DNA of 28,112 nt from Methanosphaera sp. (GTDB taxonomy: Archaea > Methanobacteriota > Methanobacteria > Methanobacteriales > Methanobacteriaceae): contig JAFRMD010000131.1 of NCBI GenBank assembly GCA_017430835.1, positions 1-28,112 on the forward strand. The letters are read 5' to 3'. This document shows, one piece after another, positions 18,601 through 26,369 of this stretch. The notes beneath the pieces are model-generated. The model saw only the letters and a list, made by a program, of their open reading frames with translations. It searched no databases and was not told where the DNA came from. Numbering within the stretch: position 1 is the first letter of the stretch; every line of letters begins with the position of its first letter. The position numbers and the translations under genes were made by a program.

Positions 18601-19557
18601 CTATTTAATTAATAAAAATTTACTAATTAAAGCTTCTAATTGAAGCCTTGGATTAGCTCCTTCCCTAATTCTATAATCACATTCACTCATGTATTCCATT
18701 AATTTTACAAAATTTTCTTCATCAATGAACCCTTCTTTTGACATTTCTGTTACTTCTTGATATAATTGTGTTATTAAATCATCACCACTTATCCCGTCAA
18801 CAAGCATAATATCCCTTAACAAATCTCTTGCCCCCATGAAATCTTTGTCAAGTGCTTTGTTGATTATTTTTCTTACATCTTTTGGCTTTGCACGACTAAT
18901 TACATCAAATACTGTTTCTTCAGTTACTTTACCATCCTCTGTTGTAGAGGCTTGAAGAATATTTATCGAACGTCTCATATCACCTTGTGTAAAGTATACA
19001 ATGTTTTCTAATGCAGTTTGTTCGACTTCAATATTTTCTTCTTTAGCAATATATTTAAGCCTATTAATAATTTCTATCGCCTTTATTGGCGCAAATCTAA
19101 ATATTGCACATCTTGATTGGATTGGATCAATAATTTTGGATGAATAATTACAGGATAATATGAATGAAGATGTTTTTGTATACATTTCCATTTCACGACG
19201 TAATGCTTGCTGTGCATCTTTTGTCATGTTATCTACTTCATCTAAAAAGATTATCCTAAATGGAGAACCTACCGCTTTTAGTTTACAAAAGCTTTTTATT
19301 TCATTTCTTACCGTATCTATACCTCTAGCATCAGATGCATTAAGTTCTAAAAAATTTTGTTGCCAGTATTCACCTAGCAATGTTTTTGCCAAAGCTAATG
19401 CACAAGTAGTTTTTCCAACTCCGGCTGAACCAGTAAACATAATATTTGGTAACGAATTTTCATCAACATATCTTTTTAATCTTGAAACTATCTGTTCTTG
19501 ACCTACCACCTCATCTAACGTTTGAGGTCTATATTTTTCTACCCAAGGAGTATTCAT
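18601..19557 (-). CDS. rfcS: Replication factor C small subunit (clamp loader)
   Basis: The 318-residue AAA+ protein begins [20 protein letters not shown]. It carries Walker [10 protein letters not shown] (43-51), Walker [11 protein letters not shown] (~104-113), sensor 1 SCNYSSKI and the arginine-finger block [12 protein letters not shown] (~144-155). The C-terminal collar region is complete. GGTGG lies 7 nt before the ATG. No intein interrupts the P-loop, unlike in some archaeal RFC-S genes. It is the first clamp-loader gene of the pair. Confidence 0.97.
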   Translation of the reverse strand: MNTPWVEKYRPQTLDEVVGQEQIVSRLKRYVDENSLPNIMFTGSAGVGKTTCALALAKTLLGEYWQQNFLELNASDARGIDTVRNEIKSFCKLKAVGSPFRIIFLDEVDNMTKDAQQALRREMEMYTKTSSFILSCNYSSKIIDPIQSRCAIFRFAPIKAIEIINRLKYIAKEENIEVEQTALENIVYFTQGDMRRSINILQASTTEDGKVTEETVFDVISRAKPKDVRKIINKALDKDFMGARDLLRDIMLVDGISGDDLITQLYQEVTEMSKEGFIDEENFVKLMEYMSECDYRIREGANPRLQLEALISKFLLIK

Positions 19558-19586
19558 ATTTATTCCACCATATTCTTAATTGTTAA

Positions 19587-19679
19587 TTATCTTAAATAAT
19601 AACTTATTAGGACAATCATTAATGTTAAAAATATTACAAAACCGAATATAATATTAACATAGTTAATTTTTTTTATCAT
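19587..19679 (-). CDS. Possible 30-residue single-span membrane peptide
   Basis: Between the SHOCT-domain gene and rfcS, an ATG at 19679 opens a 30-codon frame ending with TAA at 19587. The product is MIKKINYVNIIFG followed by a strongly hydrophobic run and a YYLR end. This is a positive N-terminus plus one transmembrane helix of about 17-20 residues. The gap to the upstream gene's stop is 7 nt. The only ribosome binding candidate is AGGA, 13 nt upstream, which is far. I recognise no family. A chance hydrophobic frame in AT-rich DNA is possible. Confidence 0.35.
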   Translation of the reverse strand: MIKKINYVNIIFGFVIFLTLMIVLISYYLR

Positions 19680-19686
19680 AACAATT

Positions 19687-20322
19687 CTATATTCCTAATA
19701 ATTGTTTTTTCTTCTTATTAAATTCTTCTTCAGTAATTATTCCATCTTCTTTAAGTTGATAATATCTCCTAATTTCATCCACTGGATCTTTAAGAACAGG
19801 TTTTTGAGTATGTTCCACATCATTAGGATTTTCATTAGCTTTATTTATAACATAACTATTTTTTGGAGCATTGTTCACCATATTTTGATTATTATTTTGA
19901 TTTAATTGTTGAGGCATCTTATTGGGATTTGTTATATTTTGATTTGGTTTTGGCATACCTGAGGACAATTTATTATTATTGATTTTTTCATTATTCTTAA
20001 TATTTAACAATGTGTGGTAAAAACGTTCTAATTCTTCATCATTATCATCAACGCCGGCCAACACGTATTGCATGTTAGATATTCCTATAATTAATTTGGG
20101 TTCGTTAATAAAGTTACCCTGATTATAACTCAATAAAGTTATTGAAGGTATGCTTTCTTTAATAGTGTTTGAGGACTCATATGAATCAAATATTATATTG
20201 TTTGATTCTATTCTTGCAGATGCTTTTCCAAATCCTTTAATTTTTACTACTCCCACTCCTTCACCTTTTTGAATGAAAGGAATTAATTTTCCATCAATTT
20301 CTATTTTATTAAATAAAGACAT
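19687..20322 (-). CDS. SHOCT-domain protein, otherwise unknown
   Basis: The last ~30 residues (PVDEIRRYYQLKEDGIITEE then EFNKKKKQLLGI) are a SHOCT domain, a short helical pair often found at the C-terminus of proteins that oligomerise or bind nucleic acid. Residues 1-105 are a compact, mostly beta domain with features like IPFIQKGEGVGVVKIKGFGK. It resembles bacterial PH-like lipid or stress domains in pattern only. Residues about 115-170 form an Asn/Gln/Pro-rich linker. There is no signal peptide or membrane span. GGTGA 6 nt before the ATG supports the start. It lies between rnz and the rfc genes. Confidence 0.8.
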   Translation of the reverse strand: MSLFNKIEIDGKLIPFIQKGEGVGVVKIKGFGKASARIESNNIIFDSYESSNTIKESIPSITLLSYNQGNFINEPKLIIGISNMQYVLAGVDDNDEELERFYHTLLNIKNNEKINNNKLSSGMPKPNQNITNPNKMPQQLNQNNNQNMVNNAPKNSYVINKANENPNDVEHTQKPVLKDPVDEIRRYYQLKEDGIITEEEFNKKKKQLLGI

Positions 20323-20343
20323 GTTTTTTCACCAACCTAATAA

Positions 20344-21306
20344 TTATTCTTTGTAAATAATTTTAACTGGATGTTTATTTTCAACAATTACTGTCATAAA
20401 ATCTTCAGCATATACTGTGTTTTCAAATACTTCTTTTGCTTCATCTTCCAATTCTGTTGAAGAAATATATCGGTTAGATAAATGAGTTAATATCAATTGA
20501 TCAACATTTGCTTCTTTAGCTATTCTTGCAGCATCTTCAGCTATTGTATGACCATTTTCTATTGCCTTATCTGAAAAATCATTTCCAAATGTTGCTTCAT
20601 GTATCAACACATTGACATTTTTTGCAAAATGAATCATATTTTCTTGAGGTATAGTGTCCCCACTATAAACTAACTGGACACCTTCCCGCGGAGGACCTAA
20701 AACCTGTTCAGGTTTTATTTCTTTACCATCAAAGATAATTGAGTTTCCTGCTTGCAACTGACCAAATAATGGTCCGGGAGGAATACCTAATTCGATTGCT
20801 TTCGATTTTAAAAATTTTGGTTGCTTTATTTCTTCAATCTTATAAGCATAATTAGTTATAGTATGTTTCATTTTCATAGCTTTTACTAAAAAATTGTTTT
20901 GTTTATAAATAACAACATCATCATCAATTATTTCATGAACAATTAACTCATAGCCAATTGCAAAATAACCCAAATTACGAATGTGATTTATAACATCAAC
21001 AATACCCTTAGGACCATATATATTTAAAGATCTAGTACGTCCCCTAAAAGCTAATGATTGAATAATACCAGGCAATCCCAAGATATGATCACCATGTAAA
21101 TGAGTTATATAAATATCATCAATTTTCATAGGACTTATCTGAGCATCCATTATTTGTCTTTGGGTTGCTTCACCACAATCAAAAAGTATGGTTCTATCAT
21201 AAACTTTTAAAACTATTGACGAATGGTTTCTAGTTTTCGTAGGTATTGCAGAAGCAGTTCCTAAAAAAGTTAATTCAATTATTTTTATTACCTCATCAAA
21301 TGTCAA
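20344..21306 (-). CDS. rnz: Ribonuclease Z (tRNA 3' endonuclease)
   Basis: RNase Z cuts the 3' trailer from pre-tRNA before CCA addition, needed here because the tRNA in this window lacks an encoded CCA. The metallo-beta-lactamase motif THLHGDH is at residues 68-74. FLGTASAIPTKTRNHSSI, FDCGEATQRQI, the PPGPLFG loop near the exosite, SGDT and HEATF are all present. Length (about 310) is normal for the short form. The open frame begins with a TTG (21306), but nine residues then precede the usual family start (ELTFLGT). GAGGT at 21290-21294 lies inside that frame, 7 nt before ATA and 10 nt before ATT, so a non-AUG start is likely. SHOCT-domain gene follows after 21 nt. Confidence 0.94.
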   Translation of the reverse strand: MTFDEVIKIIELTFLGTASAIPTKTRNHSSIVLKVYDRTILFDCGEATQRQIMDAQISPMKIDDIYITHLHGDHILGLPGIIQSLAFRGRTRSLNIYGPKGIVDVINHIRNLGYFAIGYELIVHEIIDDDVVIYKQNNFLVKAMKMKHTITNYAYKIEEIKQPKFLKSKAIELGIPPGPLFGQLQAGNSIIFDGKEIKPEQVLGPPREGVQLVYSGDTIPQENMIHFAKNVNVLIHEATFGNDFSDKAIENGHTIAEDAARIAKEANVDQLILTHLSNRYISSTELEDEAKEVFENTVYAEDFMTVIVENKHPVKIIYKE

Positions 21307-21446
21307 TTATATTTATTCAATAATTTATTCTAATTATATATTATATATAATTTAACTTAAAAATTTATTATATTAGAAAATTTTGTTAAAAATTATAAGT
21401 TAAAAGGAATAAAAAAATAAATATATTTATTTAGGAATGTGGATTC

Positions 21447-22289
21447 ATGACGATTTTTGGTGACAATAGAATAATTGAAAACATATATGATGATGTTGGA
21501 TTTGAAGATATTACAACAAATAGTCTCGTACCCGAAAATAAATGGGCACAAGCCGAAATACTTGCTAAATCAGATGGCATTCTAGCTGGAATGGAAGTAG
21601 CACATTATATCATTGATGAATTTAATCTTAATATATCTGCCAGTTTATTGGATGGGGATGAAATTCATAAAGGAGACATAATTTTAGAATTTGAAGGAAA
21701 AGCTAAAGATATTCTCATTGTTGAAAGAACTATACTAAATTATTTAATGCACTTGAGTGGAATTGCAACGTTAGTTCATAATACTTGTTCAATGGTTAAA
21801 GAAGTTAATCCAAATGTTCGTGTAGCTTGTACTCGTAAAACTACCCCTGGCCTACAAAAATTAGAGAAAAAAGCTGTTGAAATTGGTGGGGGAGATACAC
21901 ATAGATTTAAATTAGATGATTGTGTTTTAATTAAAGACAACCATATACAAGTTGTTGGAGGAGTTATTGAAGCAATTGAACTAGCTAAAGAAAAAGTTAG
22001 TTTCACGAAGAAAATTGAAATAGAAGTTGAAAGTGAAGATGATGCAGTTAGAGCTAGTATGTTTGGTGCTGACATAGTAATGTTAGACAATATGAAACCA
22101 AAGGAGATAGACTCTGTTTTAAATACCTTGAAAGAACGTCGATTAAGGGATGATATAATTATTGAAGTTAGTGGCAATATACGTCCAGACAATATTCTTG
22201 AATATGCAAAATTAGATGTTGATGTAATATCCAGCGGTTTTATTACAAATAGTAGTAAAACTTTAGATTTAAGCTTAAATATCCTCTAA
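21447..22289 (+). CDS. nadC: Quinolinate phosphoribosyltransferase
   Basis: NadC converts quinolinate and PRPP to nicotinate mononucleotide, joining de novo synthesis to NAD. The active-site block CTRKTTPGLQKLEKKA (~129-144) with the following GGGDTHRFKLDD is diagnostic. ERTILNYLMHLSGIAT (~92-107) and the barrel phosphate region VEVESEDDA..VMLDNM (~193-215) are intact. The length of 280 is standard. The ATG at 21447 follows GGAATGTGG. The gene diverges from rnz across 140 bp of TATA-rich DNA and stands alone. NadM at 6460 carries out a later step. Confidence 0.96.
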   Translation: MTIFGDNRIIENIYDDVGFEDITTNSLVPENKWAQAEILAKSDGILAGMEVAHYIIDEFNLNISASLLDGDEIHKGDIILEFEGKAKDILIVERTILNYLMHLSGIATLVHNTCSMVKEVNPNVRVACTRKTTPGLQKLEKKAVEIGGGDTHRFKLDDCVLIKDNHIQVVGGVIEAIELAKEKVSFTKKIEIEVESEDDAVRASMFGADIVMLDNMKPKEIDSVLNTLKERRLRDDIIIEVSGNIRPDNILEYAKLDVDVISSGFITNSSKTLDLSLNIL

Positions 22290-22336
22290 TTTATCTTATT
22301 TTAAAAAAATATCCATATTACTATTTCTTCATATTA

Positions 22337-22344
22337 TTTTTTTT
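22337..22344 (+). terminator. Oligo-T terminator after nadC
   Basis: A run of eight T lies about 48 nt after the nadC stop in an AT-rich gap of 293 bp. Apart from this and the promoter of the next gene, I see nothing in 22290-22582. Confidence 0.35.
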
Positions 22345-22539
22345 CTACAATATCTGAGAAGATTATTCCAGTATATAAAAGTAATGTAAAAAATTAATTT
22401 ATTGCAAGATACTTTGAAGTAAAATTACTACATCGGTAAAAAGTAAGAGATATTTTAATCATAAAATTAATATTTTAACATCACATTTATTAATCATAAA
22501 ATATATACATATAATTATTAAGATTTTTAACAATTATGT

Positions 22540-22549
22540 TTTATAAATA
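22540..22549 (+). promoter_or_regulatory. TATA box of the histone-fold-like gene
   Basis: TTTATAAATA starts about 43 nt upstream of the ATG at 22583. Transcription would begin near 22568, giving a very short leader that contains only the GTGAT site at 22575-22579. Confidence 0.4.
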
Positions 22550-22582
22550 ATTATAAAATTTTTCAATTAAAGACGTGATAAA

Positions 22583-23053
22583 ATGGCAGATTTTGAAGAA
22601 ATGAATGAAATTACAGAAGAAATTGAAGAAAGTGAAGTTGAAAATTTAGAAAACGATGAAATCATTGAAAATAATGAAGAATTCACAGAAGAAGACGAAA
22701 AACTACCATTTGCTAAAGCTGAAGTAGTACGTCTCATGAAAGAAAATCTTGATGACGACAAAATGATAAGAGAACGAGTAAAAGTGGAAATGAACAAATT
22801 TTTAGGCGAAGTTTTAGTAAACGTCTGTAAACAATTAAATGAATATCCTTATTCCACAGTTGAATATGAGATGTTAAAAGAATCCACATATCCATATACA
22901 AATATTGAAAGGATTAATGAAGAAAAAATTAGAATTTTGAAACATTTGGATGCTATTAAAGCAGATTGTGATGCATTAAGTATGGATGTTAAAGCAACAT
23001 TGAAAATTAATGACAAACCAGATCAAGAAGACGAAACTGATGATTTATTCTAA
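22583..23053 (+). CDS. Acidic protein with a histone-fold-like core and C-terminal coiled coil
   Basis: The 156-residue protein has a Glu-rich N-terminal arm (1-40). Its core (41-102) matches the archaeal histone pattern: [16 protein letters not shown] (helix 1), a long helix 2 ([18 protein letters not shown] and following, 61-88), then [10 protein letters not shown] (helix 3). LP-A near helix 1, the basic R/K positions and the L-x-x-F spacing resemble HMf-type proteins, though identity is low. Residues 106-140 form an extra long helix ([20 protein letters not shown]). The tail is acidic. This is like the recently noted coiled-coil histone variants of Methanobacteriales, but I cannot verify it. 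It may instead be an uncharacterised acidic helical protein. GTGAT lies 3 nt before the ATG. Confidence 0.55.
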   Translation: MADFEEMNEITEEIEESEVENLENDEIIENNEEFTEEDEKLPFAKAEVVRLMKENLDDDKMIRERVKVEMNKFLGEVLVNVCKQLNEYPYSTVEYEMLKESTYPYTNIERINEEKIRILKHLDAIKADCDALSMDVKATLKINDKPDQEDETDDLF

Positions 23054-23105
23054 ATTGTTAGAAAAAACTTTTTATTCACCACCCCAGTTACATTTTTTTT
23101 AATAA

Positions 23106-23138
23106 TTTGAGTAATAAATATGTTAACATTCACTCAAA
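23106..23138. promoter_or_regulatory. Inverted repeat enclosing TGTTAACA in the TDT gene promoter
   Basis: Seven-base arms TTTGAGT (23106-23112) and ACTCAAA (23132-23138) flank a 19-nt spacer that contains TGTTAACA (23121-23128). TGTTAACA is the same palindrome as in the 8213-8984 array. The element sits 12 nt before the ATG of the membrane protein gene, where a bound protein would affect transcription or translation. Confidence 0.45.
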
Positions 23139-23150
23139 GGTTTAAAAAAT

Positions 23151-24089
23151 ATGAAAACAAATATCGAAAAAATGCCTATTTCTATTGGAGGGGTAGTCCT
23201 TGGAATAACAGCCATGGGCAATTTACTTCATGATTACCTACCAAACAGTAGAGAATTATGTGGAATTGTTGCTGCCTTATTATTAATTTTAGTCATTATT
23301 AAATTAATTAAATATCCTGAAACATTTAAAGAAGATTTAAACAATCCTGTTCTTGCAAGTGTTATTGCAACCTTTTCAATGGCTTTAATGCTATTATCCA
23401 ATTACATTATACCTTATACAGGGTATGATATTGCTATCCTATTATGGATTTTTGCAATTCTATTGCATTTATTCTTTTTGATAAATTATATTGTAAAATT
23501 CGTTTACAAATTGGATATATCGGATTATACTGCAGGTTCTTTTGTTGTATTTGCTGGAGTACAAATGATAGCCATAAGTGCACCTGCATTTAAACAAGAA
23601 TTTATTGGAACTATCTCTTTCTGGTTCAGTTTCGTTTGTGTAATCTTAGTATTTTTAATCGTATGTTATAGATACTTAACTCTCCCAGTTAATGAACCGA
23701 CAAAACCAATAATTGGAGTATTTGCAGCACCGTTTAGCTTGTGTGCCGTAGGTTATATTGCTTCAGTCACTCCGAAATTCTTTACATTAATAATTTCGTT
23801 ATATATCATGACAAAAATTTTATACATATTTGTTCTAGTAAAATTTATAGAATATAGAAAGAAACCATTTTTTCCAACATATGCTGCTTATACTTTCCCA
23901 GTGATAATAAATGCAATTACCACCTTGCAAACAAGGAAGTATTTGATAAGTATTGGAATTAATTTAACGTATCTTCAATATGAATTAAGTATAGAGATAA
24001 TTATTGGTATTTTGTTAGTAACATATGTATTGTATTATTACTTAATTAATATTTTTGAAATACCAAGAATTAGAGAGATTAATTATTAA
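23151..24089 (+). CDS. TDT-family membrane transporter (TehA/SLAC1-like)
   Basis: This 312-residue protein has about ten hydrophobic spans, starting with PISIGGVVLGITAMGNLL, the conserved first helix of the tellurite-resistance/dicarboxylate transporter (voltage-dependent anion channel) family. A Pro-rich segment (LPVNEPTKPIIGVFAAPFSL, ~180-199) precedes the second half of the bundle, another family hallmark. The transported anion cannot be deduced. AAAGG at 23136-23140 is about 10 nt before the ATG. It follows the histone-fold-like gene by 97 bp and has its own TGTTAACA element upstream. Confidence 0.8.
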   Translation: MKTNIEKMPISIGGVVLGITAMGNLLHDYLPNSRELCGIVAALLLILVIIKLIKYPETFKEDLNNPVLASVIATFSMALMLLSNYIIPYTGYDIAILLWIFAILLHLFFLINYIVKFVYKLDISDYTAGSFVVFAGVQMIAISAPAFKQEFIGTISFWFSFVCVILVFLIVCYRYLTLPVNEPTKPIIGVFAAPFSLCAVGYIASVTPKFFTLIISLYIMTKILYIFVLVKFIEYRKKPFFPTYAAYTFPVIINAITTLQTRKYLISIGINLTYLQYELSIEIIIGILLVTYVLYYYLINIFEIPRIREINY

Positions 24090-24102
24090 CTAATTAATCC
24101 AA

Positions 24103-24120
24103 CTATTTCTTTAAAAATAG
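24103..24120. terminator. Small hairpin between convergent TDT and nitroreductase genes
   Basis: CTATTT (24103-24108) and AAATAG (24115-24120) pair around a 6-nt loop in the 32-bp gap between the two convergent stops. T-rich and A-rich arms could serve as a weak bidirectional terminator. Confidence 0.3.
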
Positions 24121-24121
24121 A

Positions 24122-24628
24122 TTATATGTACTCAACCAAGTCATCCAAACTTTTCCTATCTGTTCCTCTAGGCTGTGCATTAGGATAACCTAACGGCGTT
24201 AATAATATAGGTTCAAATTCATCAGATAAACCTAACAATTCAGATAATGGTTCTTTATGAAATGCTGCAATGTAACATGTTCCTAAACCAAGTTCAGTAG
24301 CTTCAAGTATAATATGATCCATAACTATAGTTGCATCAATATCTCCAAGATTTTTTCCATCCCAAGATCTAGTCCATGCATCAGCTGATTTTGACACTAC
24401 TGCAAGTATAATTGGTGCTTCAAAAAACCAATCCCATTGAGCAACTTCTTGCAATTTTTCTTTATGTTTTTTTGTATCGATAACATATATTTTAAATGCC
24501 TGTGCATTTACTCCCGTAGGTGCTACTTGAGCAGCCCGCAATATTTTATCTAATTTATCCTGTTCAACTTCCTTGTCCAAATAACCTCGGACACTATACC
24601 TTTTTTCCATTATATCCAATACTGACAT
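24122..24628 (-). CDS. Nitroreductase-family flavoprotein
   Basis: The 168-residue protein opens with the FMN-binding helix block DIMEKRYSVRGYLDKEVEQD, followed by RAAQVAPTGVNAQ and the C-terminal GLGTCYIAAFHKEP and PLGYP blocks of the nitroreductase fold. Homodimeric FMN enzymes of this group reduce nitro-aromatics or quinones. The natural substrate is not evident. The gene overlaps the ZPR1 gene stop as ATGATG. The second ATG (24628) has GAGGT 6 nt upstream, while the first (24631) has only 3 nt, so I chose the second. Translational coupling with the ZPR1 gene is likely. Confidence 0.87.
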   Translation of the reverse strand: MSVLDIMEKRYSVRGYLDKEVEQDKLDKILRAAQVAPTGVNAQAFKIYVIDTKKHKEKLQEVAQWDWFFEAPIILAVVSKSADAWTRSWDGKNLGDIDATIVMDHIILEATELGLGTCYIAAFHKEPLSELLGLSDEFEPILLTPLGYPNAQPRGTDRKSLDDLVEYI

Positions 24629-25239
24629 CATTCTACCTCACTTTGATTTATATTTATAAAACCAGTTTGTAACTTATCAGCTTCTTCTTGTGATAACATT
24701 TCTTTTTCGGCATCATCATCATCAATAATACTATTACCAAATGGATCTTCCAAAATTAATAAAGTAGATAGTTCGCCCATTTTTATACCTGCTAAAGATT
24801 CAATTAAATCATATGCATTATTTTGAGCCTCTTCATCCATTTCAGAACCTTCTAAAGTTAATGCTCTGATAATTGCACTTTCAAATCTATTTAAGATACC
24901 CTCAACATTAGAAACATAACCCTGAGATTTTGGTCCTGGTTCTACCTTCAAACCCAATTCAGGCAAAGATAAAGTAGCAGTTTGAGACTTAGCAATCCTT
25001 GTATTTAATTTAGAATCATCAATAGTTAATGTAAATTTTACAGGATCATTTTGTTCTAAAGATATACTATCCGATGACTGATAACCACATTCCTTACAAC
25101 ATACCGCAGTCTCTAACATGTCCCCAAAATAAGGAATGTTATCTGTTCTATTCGTAACTTCTAGTTTATTCTTTGCTCCACAAACTGGACAATCAGAGTA
25201 CATTACATCATTTAAAAAATTTATATTGTCATCACTCAT
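24628..25239 (-). CDS. ZPR1 zinc-finger domain protein
   Basis: A single ZPR1-type zinc finger has Cys17-x2-Cys20 (CPVC) and Cys48-x2-Cys51 (CKEC) separated by 27 residues. The downstream block PGPKSQGYVSNVEGILNRFE is the ZPR1 signature after the finger. Eukaryotic ZPR1 has two such modules and acts as a chaperone/partner of eEF1A. Archaeal single-module forms (around 190-200 residues) are taken to relate to aEF1A, but this is an inference from the family. The C-terminus is acidic. It starts 9 nt after the end of the 2-phosphoglycerate kinase gene and overlaps the nitroreductase gene. Confidence 0.88.
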   Translation of the reverse strand: MSDDNINFLNDVMYSDCPVCGAKNKLEVTNRTDNIPYFGDMLETAVCCKECGYQSSDSISLEQNDPVKFTLTIDDSKLNTRIAKSQTATLSLPELGLKVEPGPKSQGYVSNVEGILNRFESAIIRALTLEGSEMDEEAQNNAYDLIESLAGIKMGELSTLLILEDPFGNSIIDDDDAEKEMLSQEEADKLQTGFININQSEVE

Positions 25240-25248
25240 AATATCAAC

Positions 25249-26229
25249 TTAGTACCTTCTTTTTTTATTATCCTTCTTTACTATTTCTTTATCAATAATT
25301 AAATTATTTTTCTTCAATTCATCCAAAATGTTACTTAGACTTTTTTGATCAGGCGCATAAATATGATGACTATGTACATTATTCGATAACTCATATAATT
25401 TTTCTAAAGATTTTCTTTTATTTGTGTTCCCTTTAATATTTTTTAAAAATTCTTCATAAGAAGCATCATCATCATAATTATCTACCCGTCTAGTTAAAGG
25501 TTCTTTGAAATTTGGTATGTAATACGAAATATCCGCAATTCTTCCACCATATTTTGTAATTACTTCCCTTTCCAACTCAATGTCATCAAGGGAATGTTTC
25601 ATAAAAACCTCATCTGACACCTCATTTATTATTTGCAACATTTTTCTAACAGTTTTCTCCTTTGAATCATTATTTATTACAGGTATAGATAATGAATTAG
25701 CCTTTCTAATTAAATCGTCATTAATTATCCTATTTTCTTTGAAGTAATCTAATTGAGTACCTCCTCTTTTAATTGACATAGCTCTTCCTATAAAACGTTT
25801 TTGATGAGCTTCAATATCAGCAGTCAATATGAAGAAATACACATTCGCATCATCTTCAAATTGGGCCGTATTAATTAAACCCGGAACTAAATGAACACCC
25901 TCTAAAACAATTGAATCCCTATCTTTTACTGAACGTCGAATAACCCTTTCAATAGCTGGAATTACATAGGATACATGTTCTTCAAATCCTGCTTCAATTA
26001 ATTTTACATCATTTTCATAACTTGAGGCATATCTTAGAGTGGTGTACGCATTATATGAAGATTTATGTAACGTAGGAGCATATTCTGAACCTATGATACC
26101 TCTAACAATTTCTCTTATGAAATCTGTTTCAATTAAGTATTTGATATTGAGTTTGTTTGAAATTTCGGAAGCTATTGTTGATTTACCTATTCCCGAGGCA
26201 GATCCGATTAATATTACATATGGTTTCAT
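25249..26229 (-). CDS. pgk2: 2-phosphoglycerate kinase (cyclic 2,3-diphosphoglycerate pathway)
   Basis: The enzyme phosphorylates 2-phosphoglycerate to 2,3-diphosphoglycerate, which is then cyclised to the thermoprotectant and phosphate store cyclic diphosphoglycerate. A P-loop GSASGIGKST sits at residues 9-18. Next comes TDFIREIVRGIIG, then LEGVHLVPGLI and the RAMSIKRGGTQ block, all typical of the archaeal kinase. Length 326 is slightly above the ~300 of Methanothermus-type enzymes, with a Lys/Arg-rich tail (KEIVKKDNKKRRY). The ATG at 26229 follows GTGAT by 4 nt, and a TATATATTATA-like element lies at about 26250-26260. The remaining gap to hsp20 (26270-26369) shows a GGGG/T-rich stretch only. 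Confidence 0.9.
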   Translation of the reverse strand: MKPYVILIGSASGIGKSTIASEISNKLNIKYLIETDFIREIVRGIIGSEYAPTLHKSSYNAYTTLRYASSYENDVKLIEAGFEEHVSYVIPAIERVIRRSVKDRDSIVLEGVHLVPGLINTAQFEDDANVYFFILTADIEAHQKRFIGRAMSIKRGGTQLDYFKENRIINDDLIRKANSLSIPVINNDSKEKTVRKMLQIINEVSDEVFMKHSLDDIELEREVITKYGGRIADISYYIPNFKEPLTRRVDNYDDDASYEEFLKNIKGNTNKRKSLEKLYELSNNVHSHHIYAPDQKSLSNILDELKKNNLIIDKEIVKKDNKKRRY

Positions 26230-26369
26230 AATATCACAACCATTTTTCTATAATATATAGTTATGAAAGTAATAAATAGTAAAAATTTCTATTAAAACTA
26301 GTAACAAAATAAGGGGTTTAAAAAAAAAATTATAAGAAATTATCTCGTTATTAAAGAATAATTCCTTAA

